From Hyparrhenia diplandra (taxonomy: Eukaryota > Streptophyta > Magnoliopsida > Poales > Poaceae), in assembly GCA_015847255.1 (NCBI GenBank), contig JADLZK010009006.1, positions 124,001 through 188,000 of the forward strand: a DNA stretch of 64,000 bases, given 5' to 3'. Positions 1-10,416 of the stretch are shown piece after piece (the first letter of the stretch is position 1; each line of letters starts with the position of its first letter). A program made the position numbers and the translations under genes. The notes under the pieces are model-generated. The model saw only the letters and a list, made by a program, of their open reading frames with translations. It made no database searches and had not been told where the DNA came from.

Positions 1-1780
1 GATGGCTTGTAGAGTGGCCTCCGCACGTTCCTCACCTACGCTTGCGGCGCCTTTGTCGTGCGAACGGCCAGGGAATATCGGGGGTGGGGATATAGCCGCC
101 GCCACGTGCCGTGGGTTGGGTTGGTAAACAAAACAACGGTTCGGGCTCTTCAATTCGCGAAAGAATACTCAGGAATATTTCACTCGAACCCAACCGTTGG
201 TGATGGATTGGGTTCGTTGCAACTTGTGCAAGATCATGTTTTTACACGTAGGACTAGTCTGTTTGGCTCTCATTTTTTTATTTAATTAATAAATCCTAAA
301 ATTCGTAAGTAATTAATTAATTAATGTAGGCACAATAAGGTTTAGTTTCATATACTAGAGAATGACATAAGATTTCCTGCAACTTACAAAAGTTGGAAAG
401 CGAGCTGGGCACAGCCGCACGGTAAAAAGGAACATGGTGGCCCAGTTGCGAGTATTCATGGTACGTATCCACGATAACATGCGGTGTGTCACGTTTTCCA
501 GATGTTCTCTTTATTTGCCTCCCTCTAGGTACTGGTCTCTCTCATGTGCACGCATGAGCTCGGAGTGCATATGCCTCGGCTCGACTCGCTCCTGCTACCA
601 AACACCAGCTGTCAGTTCTTGATATTTAATTCTTTTTTGTTTTATAGGCACATAATTTTTAGTAGGTACTACGTATATTAGGCATAATAATGAATATATA
701 GGTGAAGAAGCTTCAATTCCAGTGAAACAGTACTCCCTTGGCTTCTTTTTATGTGGTGTAAGGCTAGTTTGAGAGATTTTTGTCCCCAAATTTCAAGTGT
801 ACTTTGCCTGTCAAAATCAGTTCTCTCGTCGATGTTTTTGTCAATGAGGTAAACTTTACCTATAATATTAGTCCCCAAATTGGAGCACCACTAAACTAAA
901 TACTACTAGTACTGTACAAACTGTACCGCTCACTTGTACGTGGCCGTCCTAAGTCCAAGCTTTTTTCCCTTGTACGAATGGTGAAGTCCAATATATACAG
1001 CCAACGCACAAGGCCACCACATGGCCGTTGCAAGTTGCAAGTGTGCAAGATGCTCCGCGAACACGACGGTCACGCCGCGCGCACCGGCACTCATTAATTA
1101 CTTCATTTCCCGTGCTAGAAAGTACCTACAGTACGGATAGAGCACCGGCCCGCTACCTCCCGTCCCGAGTCACCGCCGGAACCCGATGCACGATGATTGA
1201 TGCACGAAAAGCGAGAGAGTGGGTTGGTGGGTGGGTCGTGACGTCCGTCCCCGCGGGCCGCGGCAGGCATTCACCAATTGCGGGCTTCGCTGCTTCTCCC
1301 CGGAAAGACGAGGAAGGCGACCACCACGAGCCCACCACCATCCCGGTCGCCGGTCCAGTCTCCGGAGGAACAGAGCAAGCAAGCAACCCGCTGGGACTCT
1401 GCCAGCTCGGCAGCCGGAGGGAGTCAGCCACCCGCGTCCATTTCCCACCAACCCCCCCCTCGACAGCCACGTCCGCGTCCGCGTCCGCGTCCGCGTGCGC
1501 CGGGCACCACGGCCAGACAGACAGGAACGGCAGGCCGAAGCCCTCTGACCAAACGCGAGCACGGGATCCGTCCGCCCGGCCAGCCACCCAACCCAACCCA
1601 CCCCGGCCACCGTAACCCCCCAGATCCCCAGGCGGCCACCCCCACGGGCCACCCCACCAACCAAACCCACAGTGCCGCACCGACCGCGTCCGCCCGCTGA
1701 CGCGCGGGGCCCTGGACCCCGTCGCCTACCTGGCAGCCCAACTCTCACATGCCTGGAATCGCCTTGCCGGTTGCCGCCAC
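1..1780. other. Upstream flank of the CCoAOMT gene
   Basis: No supportable gene is seen here. Bases 1-1000 are mostly AT-rich with short poly-purine and poly-pyrimidine stretches; a CACGTG (G-box core) lies near 102. From about 1030 the sequence becomes GC-rich, and open frames on both strands between 1028 and 1841 are composition artefacts (Pro/Arg/Gly-rich, mutually overlapping). The last 600 bases are best read as the promoter of the methyltransferase gene that follows. Confidence 0.6.
1222..1662 (+). promoter_or_regulatory. Cluster of AC-II (MYB-binding) elements upstream of CCoAOMT
   Basis: Exact AC-II sequences (ACCAACC or its complement GGTTGGT) are seen at 1222-1228, 1447-1453 and 1656-1662, with a further one far upstream at 119-125. 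AC elements are known binding sites of the R2R3-MYB factors that co-regulate phenylpropanoid and lignin genes, so their presence upstream of a lignin-pathway methyltransferase is expected. Activity is inferred from sequence only. Confidence 0.5.
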
Positions 1781-1784
1781 GCGT

Positions 1785-1791
1785 TATATAA
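1785..1791 (+). promoter_or_regulatory. TATA box of the CCoAOMT gene
   Basis: TATATAA lies 108 bases before the start codon at 1899, in an otherwise GC-rich promoter. It predicts transcription starting around 1815-1825 and a 5' leader of about 80 bases. Confidence 0.7.
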
Positions 1792-1898
1792 GCCAAGCCG
1801 CCCCCGGCACGGCAGGCAAGGTCGGTCAATCCACGAGCCACCCAGCTAGTTCCGTTCTAGTGCCGCCGCGCGCACCCAGATCTCCACTCCACTCCACA

Positions 1899-3049
1899 AT
1901 GGCTACCACGGCGACCGAGGCGGCCAAGGCCACGCCGGCGGCGCAGGAGCAAGCTAACGGCAACGCCAACGGCGAGCAGAAGACGCGCCACTCCGAGGTC
2001 GGACATAAGAGCCTGCTCAAGAGCGACGACCTCTACCAGGTACGACAAACAAAGACCCATCCATTCCCGGCCATTTCCGGCGTCGCGGTCCTCCTAAATC
2101 TTCCGTGATCCGCACAGTACATCCTGGACACGAGCGTGTACCCGCGGGAGCCGGAGAGCATGAAGGAGCTGCGCGAGATCACCGCCAAGCACCCATGGTA
2201 CGTACAGTACGCGTCCATCCGTCCATCTCGGCGGCCGCCGGCCGGCGTCGATCTGATCTGATCTGAACCCATGACGGCGTGCGTGCAGGAACCTGATGAC
2301 GACCTCTGCCGATGAGGGCCAGTTCCTCAACATGCTCATCAAGCTCATCGGCGCCAAGAAGACCATGGAGATCGGCGTCTACACTGGCTACTCCCTCCTC
2401 GCCACCGCCCTCGCCCTCCCGGAGGATGGCACGGTCCGTTCTCCTCTCTCAAACTCTCAGATCTGAACAAGGTGAAGTAGCTCGCGGTCCACTGACAAAT
2501 GAAAGATTGATTGATTTTTGGCAGATCTTGGCCATGGACATCAACCGCGAGAACTACGAGCTGGGTCTGCCGTGCATCGAGAAGGCCGGCGTCGCCCACA
2601 AGATCGACTTCCGCGAAGGTCCCGCGCTCCCCGTCCTCGACGACCTTATCGCCGACGTACGAGATCTATGACTATCCAGCGATTGAAATGTCAGCCGACG
2701 GCTGATCGAGTCCTGAGCTGACCAAGCTTCGATATATCTTGAATCCGTTTCGCAGGAGAAGAACCACGGGTCGTTCGACTTCATCTTCGTGGACGCCGAC
2801 AAGGACAACTACCTCAACTACCACGAGCGTCTGCTCAAGCTGGTGAAGATGGGCGGGCTCATCGGCTACGACAACACGCTGTGGAACGGCTCCGTCGTGC
2901 TCCCCGACGACGCCCCCATGCGCAAGTACATCCGCTTCTACCGCGACTTCGTGCTCGTCCTCAACAAGGCCCTCGCCGCCGACGAGCGCGTCGAGATCTG
3001 CCAGCTCCCCGTCGGCGACGGCGTCACCCTCTGCCGCCGCGTCAAGTGA
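1899..3049 (+). CDS. CCoAOMT: Caffeoyl-CoA O-methyltransferase, five exons
   Basis: Cytosolic SAM-dependent enzyme that methylates the 3-hydroxyl of caffeoyl-CoA to give feruloyl-CoA in monolignol (lignin) synthesis. Exons read as 1899-2039, 2118-2197, 2289-2433, 2525-2656 and 2756-3049, all with GT-AG borders and compatible phases, giving 263 residues, close to the usual 245-265 for the family. The SAM-binding motif MEIGVYTGY falls at residues 100-108. The metal and substrate site is seen in FVDADKDNY (Asp179) and GYDNTLW (Asp205, Asn206), which match the metal ligands known from the alfalfa enzyme. The start is the first ATG after the TATA box, in a good plant context (ACAATGGC). An Ala/Gln/Asn-rich N-terminus of about 25 residues is typical of grass versions. 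No frame damage is seen, so the gene looks functional. AC elements upstream suggest MYB control. Confidence 0.95.
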
Positions 3050-4803
3050 AATTATTAAAGCAATCCCTGGGTGGCCACCGCCGCCGCCACCGCCGCCGCC
3101 GAATCCCCATTCCAATCATATCATAGACGACGCGTAGCATTAATTATTCACCGGTTTTTTTTTTGGCTCTTTCTTGGCCCTGTAATCTTGTCCTTCTCCT
3201 CCTTCTTGGGAATTGTCGCCGTTTGAATACGTAAATCTCGACATGGATAATACTACCAATCAATCATACGGTATATTACTAATCTTATCTTGGATGGATG
3301 ATGATTTCTTTCTCCTTGTACAAGCCAAAATTCTGATAAATTAAAAGTTAAAAGCTGGTAAATTGGGCGAGACCCAAGCTGCCAAATTGGGTGCGTATCG
3401 CATTCGTCTAGATTCTACGGAGTACAGCTTTTCTTGACCCTGTTCTGGTCTGGTACATTCCATTTCATGCGTGGTCTGAAGTTTTACCCCAAGAGTCGAT
3501 GGATGCTTCCATCTTTCGACAGAGATGGCAAGCCTGAAACAACCCCCACCCAGTTCGTCGCATGTTCACCGACAACGACACTTCCGTGCAGATATTTGCT
3601 ACAGAGTACTCCTATATACTGCTCTACAAGTATAGCATCTGCACCTTGCCCAACATCCAACGACATGATTGGGAACCTTCTGTGTCCACCACCCATGTGC
3701 TGATGTGGATAGAACAACGGAGAAGAAAAATCAACGATAACACGCAGTGCAGTAGTATTATTGGAAAGAAAACAGCATCTCTTTTTCCTTACAAGTTCAA
3801 CATCCTAAATTGCAACGAAATTCTGCAGAAGTCCTACTCTCATAGACAGACAGAGTGACCATAGTTTCGGCAAAGATTCAGAAACTTTCAGAAACTAACA
3901 CACTACTTTGTGAGTCAGTGATAGTATAGTAGTTAGTTGCAATAGTGGCTACTAGCTGATACTAGCAGCTTCATTCATGATCACACACACACTGCCGGTA
4001 GTGGAGTGCAAGGAAATCAAAGGCATCTATCTATCATCTCATCAGTGAATGAGTGAGTGGGTTCCAGGACAGTTAGGAGGAGGCAGGCCAAACCGGTTGC
4101 CGGAGTTGGTTGGCGTCCCTGTCTGTCGATCTCTCACGGTCACGAGGGTGGGTGAAGGGTCGGTGAGATGCTAACATCTTGAGAACGGACCTCATCGGTC
4201 TTTGGTGGAAAGTAGGTCTCCAAGTAAGACTTTTAGGCGATCTATTTGCGATGATTTTTGTTTTTGTAAGTAATGGAAAAGATCCTAAGTAGTAATAACA
4301 TGCATCAAGGCTTATAGTAAACCATATAGTTAATTAGTATGATGTTTATATATCTTGGTGTTAGGTCACCATCGAAATTGATATCGATCGGCGGCGTTTA
4401 ATAAGTCTGTGAAAGTTCACCAAACAGTAGTCTGAGTCTCTGAGATATGTTTGCAGTTGCAGTGTAACCTTAACATGAGTGATACTGATAGATAATACTG
4501 ATAGTCGATAGATAGATATATATGAGTAGTGTCACAGGCATAGCAGACACACAGGCACTTGCCTTTCTTAGTGAAACTAGCACTTCCCAGTGGTTTACTT
4601 ATTTATTCTGTGTAACATGTACAAGAATAGAATCAAGATAACGTATTGTATTTTTTTTTTTACAACAACAATAAGACAACACGAACACACACACAGTCAC
4701 ACATAAATAGTCACGCACACGTATGTTGAATGTTGATTGATGAATGAAATCCCTTGTGACAATCCTTTGAAAAACCAGTGGCAACAATGGGCATGGATAT
4801 GGA
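3050..4803. other. CCoAOMT 3' UTR and intergenic DNA
   Basis: The first 250 bases after the stop are the likely 3' UTR of CCoAOMT (a GCCGCC-repeat stretch at about 3075-3100, then AT-rich sequence). The rest, to the stop codon of the convergent F-box gene at 4804, shows no gene; short open frames near 3434-3858 have no recognisable protein features. The last 200 bases are the likely 3' UTR of the F-box gene on the other strand. Confidence 0.55.
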
Positions 4804-7800
4804 TCAAGAGACCTGCACGCCGGCGTTGAGGATGCGGGGGATGGACCTGATCTGGAGGGCGGGGCTGATGGAGAGGAGGCCCACGAAGCTCTCCGGCGGC
4901 ACCCGCATGCCGCCCACGTTGATGCACTCCAGCCGCCGGCACTTGTTCACCAGCGCCACCAGTCCGGCCTCCGTCACGTGGCGGCAGCTCCACAGGATGA
5001 TGCTCTGCACATGGCCATGCCAGCCATGGAAATCAAATAAATAAATAAAAGACATGCATGATCCACCCAATAGTTCTTGGTTCTTCGTTCAAAGTCATAT
5101 CTGCACATGCACATGACTGAAATTTTGTTGATATATATATGCTTGTGCAAGCTGCAACGTAATATTGTAGTTTTGATTGATGAAGCCTTTTTTTTCCTAC
5201 AGCGTGAGATGAGTCAGAGTTTTGATGTTTGACCAGTCCCTGCGCGACGCACCAGAACGTCGAGAAAGCCAATGGTGTTGAGCAGGTTCATCTATCTAGT
5301 GGGCCAGGCTGAGCAGGTTCATCTATCTAGTGGGCCTCATGGGCCAATACTCGACTGTGGCCTATGGGTATCTTTTGCTGTTGCGTTCTTGGGCCTTTCC
5401 CAGCTATATACAGTAGGAAAAAAGGAACCTGACAAAAAGGACCAGTGTGTGTGTGTGGGCCCATCAACTTATCTAAATCTGCATTGTCTAATACGAAAAA
5501 AAATTGGTGTAATAGATAATGCTAGATGTGTGTGTGCCCATCAACTTATCTAAATCTGCATTGTCTAATACGAAAAAAAATTGGTGTAATAGATAATGCT
5601 AGATTGGCATTGCTTAAGAGTCTGCAATTAAACATGGATAAACTATACTGAACAAGCCTACGTTTCGCCAACAAAATAAAAGAAAAGAAAAGAAAAGGAA
5701 AAAAGAACAGGCCTGACCATGTCTGCATCTACGCTCCTCATTGTTATTTTGACCAAACTAGCAACTGAATTTTGAGCCAATGAATCTTTTATTCTCCAAA
5801 ACAAGGATCCAGGAATCAGCATAGCTGCCCACGGAATCAGCATAGCTGCCCACGTAACTCCAATCAACACCCTATCGGACTGACTGAACGCTAACTGAAA
5901 CCCCACAACCACAAAAGCATTAAATGTATGTGCTGTAGTGTAGCAGCCACACACAGCCAGGGATGATCGGCAAGGCACCAAGCAAAACAATCGTGCCAGC
6001 TACTGACCTGAAACCTGACAAAAAAAAAAATACCCGAATATCTAGCAGCATCGATCATCTCAATCTGCATTTTTTTTTTTTTTTTTAGATAATGACCTCA
6101 ATCTGCATGACTGCATGACAAGTATATGCGCCCATCTGATGGCCCCCCAGACCAAGTTAATGAACCACTGTTCTATGACAGGAGTCACAGGACCATCAGA
6201 CCAAGTCTCCATCGACTTGTTCCACGGTTTGCTTTCAACATTATTCGAATTGTTTCAAAGCAGCATAGGAATGTCATGGCAACAGACGTATCTGTTAGGA
6301 CGATCAACTTTTTTTTTCTTGAACATGAGTTAAAACTGTTGTTCTATTGCATCGAAGAAGTCAGCTCAAATTAACACTCCAACTGAAAGCTAACAAAACA
6401 CAGAACAGAGCCTAGCGAATTTATCTACACTTTCGCTTCTAATTGGCCCGAGTTTAGGCACAGAATGGTCCAAGCCTCTATTCATCCATCTACTGTGTGT
6501 CTTAAGAATCTACTGTATATTCGTCAAAGAGACAAAGAGATGTAACTAACAGTACGGCTATGGTATATTCCTCTATCTGTTTTAAGTACAACAGACCACA
6601 CCTAACCACTGACACTGAACTGAACTTTTTTTTTTTTTTTTTTTTTTTTTGCTAAAGCTGTGGTGTTCTGAATTCTGAAAACCACCACAGAGAGAATGAA
6701 AGCATCACGTCTGTAGTCTGGTAATGGCATGCAGTTACTGTGCACACATCTAATTTTCTTCGACAGTTAGAAACAGATTTCTCAATTGCTACCTAGCATC
6801 ATTTATCGACTATATACACATGATAATTCATAACCAATCTATCCATGCTCACATTCTGTGATAGGTCTAAGAAATCAAGTTTTACATTTTCCACGTTTTC
6901 CTTGTCTTCATTAGCTAGTTAAATTCAAAGTACCATAAGAATGCCATAATTGAAATGTCTTGAAACAACAGACTTGGACTGTTCCCAAACCCACTTTTCA
7001 TGTGGTGCTTTTTGTCAGTTTTATTTATTGTTTGCGTAAACATGAGATTTTGCCATGAACTGAAGTACATGAGATTCAGAAGGGAAATAAAGAGGCACAC
7101 CTTCAGATTTGTGCAGCTGTTTGCAACTGCATACAGGGATTCATCTGTGATGAATGTCCCACCAATGTTGAGGTGCTGCAGAGAATAAGCCCTTGAAACC
7201 TGCAGGGAGGTTTGACAAAACCACACTTGTTAATTTGTTATGATGGATATAATTTCTTGGCAATTTTTGACTTGCAGATGAGATATGGTTCATAAGTCAT
7301 ATGTGGATAATTCTACATGTCATTGGTCAGAAAGTCTAATACAAAGGATACACGGCAAAGAAAAAGGTTGAGAAAACGTGAAGGTAAGCTAATAATGGCA
7401 ACTTAATGTCTCAAAGGACACGCTTAGTGCTGTGGATCGAATTGTCAACTAAACGTTCTTCTCACGGATAAAGAGGAGAGTTCATGAAAAGCAGGATATG
7501 TCTACTCTAAAGATATTGGCAAGCATGCATCATCATGAATATGTTATATTTATGATGAAAGCAACAACCTAATAGTCTAACTCACGGTTACGTGATCAAT
7601 GAAAAATTTTGAAAGAAACTATGAGTAGATGATGAGAAAGCAAAGCAAGACAAGTTGTGCAATTGTGAAGTGACAACTTTTTCTTCAGCACAAGTCAACA
7701 TCCAATCAAGTACTATAGGAATCTCTCCACAGATTCAATGTCCAAAAAAATTATTTATGTATTCTTGGAAAAATCAGGGCACTGTATATAATTAAAATAG

Positions 7801-8622
7801 CCTAAACATTTCTGTTGATTTTTTTATATATTTATATAAAAAAAAGAGAGAAACGAAGAAGCGGGTGGAGCAAAGCTACTGATTTCATCATCACTTCGAT
7901 ATATCTGAAAAAATAGTAAAAAGGCGACATCTACAAGGTAATCGGAAGCTTCCCGTCCTCACCAGATGAACCACACCCTTATCGGTGATGCCGGCCAATC
8001 CCCAGAGCGATATGGACGTGAGGTTGCCGACGCAATCCGCGGACGAAATCTTGATCAAGCCTTCGTCGGTGATATGGCAGCCCCAGCAGCTTCGTGAACT
8101 CCAAGAACGGGGAGACGCAGCGTTAGAAAGAAGAAACGTTGGATTGAATTTTCAACAGAGGAGCTCCGTCCGGTCGGCCGGCCGGCGGCCGGCGGAGGGG
8201 AGAGAGAGAGAGAGAGATGGGGGCGGGGAACTCACATGTCGAGGTCGCGGAGGTTGACGGCGGCACGGACGAGGCGCGCGGCGGTGTCGTTGCCGGTGCG
8301 CTGGCCCGCGAAGCTCAGCCGCCGCCGCGACGCCAGCGCCCGCTCCACGGCACAACGCCACCTCCGGCTCACTCCTCCAGCCCTGACGACAGGCACAGCA
8401 GCAAACACAACAGAGCAAAAGGAATCAAGAACAGTAGCTGCTGTACAAAGCGGCCGGTGAGCAGAGCAGGGCTTCGCCGTCGTACATGGACAGGTCGCGG
8501 AAGGACGACAGGAGGGAGAGGATGTGCGCGAGCAGGTCGACGGGGAGCCGCTCGATGTCCGCCTCTGCCGCGGCGGCGGCGACGGCGTCGCCGTCGTGCT
8601 GGCGCTGCTTCTCCGGGTCCAT
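4804..8622 (-). CDS. F-box protein with leucine-rich repeats, At5g67140-like
   Basis: Likely substrate-recognition subunit of an SCF ubiquitin ligase. Exons on the minus strand read as 8622-8486, 8382-8236, 8098-7963, 7199-7101 and 5004-4804, all GT-AG and phase-consistent, giving 194 residues. An F-box begins at about residue 25 (IERLPVDLLAHILSLL) and runs into SRRWR. The remainder is LRR-type sequence: ITDEGL, LTSISLWG, LQHLNIGG, ITDESL, ILWSCRHVTEAGL, CINVGGMRVPPESFVGLL. The order and wording of these repeats match the small F-box protein At5g67140 of Arabidopsis (from memory, slightly longer). The target protein is unknown. Introns 3 and 4 are long (763 and 2096 bases). Intron 4 carries three separate tandem duplications; intron 2 has a (GA)n tract near 8205. 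The frame is intact throughout. Confidence 0.88.
5279..5853. repeat. Three tandem duplications inside intron 4 of the F-box gene
   Basis: Three independent head-to-tail duplications lie within 575 bases: a 31-base unit starting near 5279 and again near 5310 (shared core CAGGTTCATCTATCTAGTGG); a 77-base unit at about 5451-5527 and 5528-5604, almost identical; and a 21-base unit at 5812-5832 and 5833-5853. Copies are nearly perfect, so they are young. They do not touch the splice sites. Confidence 0.85.
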
Positions 8623-10416
8623 CTCTCTGTCGCCTCCCTAGCTCGCCGCGCGCGCGGGGAAGCTGAGAAAGGCGCGGCGGGGACGGACGGCTTCTTGTAG
8701 GCGTCAGGTCGCCACCGTGGCACCACCTTCACGTGACACCACCGATCCATGCGTGCGACGCGACGCGACACGAGTGGACGCGGGCGCGGGAGCCAAGTGA
8801 GCCAGCCGATGGATCATCATGTGGACACCATCGCGCCATCCCGCGACAAATTAAAATGCTTCGGCTCGACCCGTCGGGATGCTACGGCCAACTGTGACGA
8901 AAAGTGCCCATGGGGCCTGGGTCAAACCTGCGGTTGGGATGCGCAACCCAGAAGCAAAAAAGATTGTAAGGTGGAGGACTAACTCAAGTACAGTTGACAG
9001 CAGTTTGGGGTTCAAGCATCTGCTTATCAATCATGCATAGTGTTTTTCTCTCACTGCAAGATAGTTTTAACTGGTTTATCAGTCATAGAAACCATCGGCC
9101 GAGCACGGTCTTTGTGGACACGGGCCCTCTTATCAACCATACAAAAAAGCATGGATGCTAAGTACTCACTCCTCTGTCATAATTGTAAGCTCATAATATC
9201 TAGATCCGGATGTGTAGCAATTTGTCCCAGGTGTCAAGGAAAAAGGCAGCTTTATTTGCTGCCCTCCAACACTAGGTATGTGCTGTTGTAAAAAAAAACA
9301 CTGGGTACGTGCGACTACTAAAATGTTATTCTCTAATACAAATCAGTGCTTCAAATAGTCCAACCAGTTTCTCGAGAACTCTTCTGTCTAATTCAAATCA
9401 GCGCTTAATATGATCCGACCAGTTTCTCGGAACCAGCCGGAATCTGGATAGGAAAATAGATGCAAAATCCAATCTCACAATTTTGACAATGGTTGTTTAC
9501 ATCGATATACAAAATATATACACATAGGTTTCCTAATGGGGCTGGGCCGGCCCACCTAACAACAACCCCCGCCCCTACCCGACCTAACCATCCCGACCAC
9601 AGCCAACCGCACCACAGCTAACCGCACGTATGCTGCCCGGCGACCATTCCGACCACCGAGCCTACCTACCTCTCCCCTACCGATCGGGCAATCTATAGCC
9701 CAGCGAGTAGGGGTGGCGAGGAGGCACCAGCGAGCTAGCTTGGTGGGGATGGGGGAGGAGGCGTCGGCGAGATGGCCGAAACCATAGCCGTCACTGGTGG
9801 AGGCGGTGGTGCGCAGGGAGACGTCGGCGAGCTGGCTGAAACCCTAGCCATCACCATCCGCCACCGGCATGGGCCTAGTGGGCCAGCCCACCTAGGGGTG
9901 GTCGGTGGGATGTTAGCTGCCAACTGGTCAGTAGCTAACATTCCCAAGAAATCAGGCTCGTTCATACTCACTGTGGATGAGTTGCACGGTCAAAAATCCA
10001 AACAGGGCAACGAAGGCATTTTGTACTCTCAAGTAAAATTCAATGCAATTCTCCTTGTACAACTAGCCAATAAACTGTAGTAAACCTAGCTTAACATGCT
10101 ACTTTTGCGGCAACAAAAACCGAAGCTCCATTTTCGACTAGTTGATTCAGAAACGCTGACTGTAACCCCCACATGTATCAGGTTCCAAAGGGGCACACGC
10201 TACCTATCTGCAGCTCATGTTACATCATATCAGTCGCCCAACAGCTAATTCTACGGATGGCAGGGCCAGTTGCCATGGATAATTCAACCACATGAAACAT
10301 TCGAGTTACAATGACAAGTTCAAATAAATAAATTGGGGCCTATGAATGACAGGTTCTTATCTCGGTTGAATGGCAGCCAGATTTGTGGCCCAACAATGAA
10401 AGAATCAGAATTAAAT
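8623..10416. other. Intergenic DNA between the F-box and E(z) genes
   Basis: Promoter of the F-box gene (8623 to about 9000, GC-rich at first) and the 3' flank of the E(z) gene (about 10080-10416, AT-rich, its likely 3' UTR). Between them, 9530-9950 is GC-rich low-complexity sequence with two related copies of a GAAACC(A/C)TAGCC motif about 70 bases apart. No gene is supportable. Confidence 0.5.

Noticed and set aside
1028..1841. Long open frames on both strands upstream of CCoAOMT (up to 223 codons)
   Set aside because: They overlap each other in four or more frames, are Pro/Arg/Gly-rich, and lie in the GC-rich promoter; no domain or splice logic.
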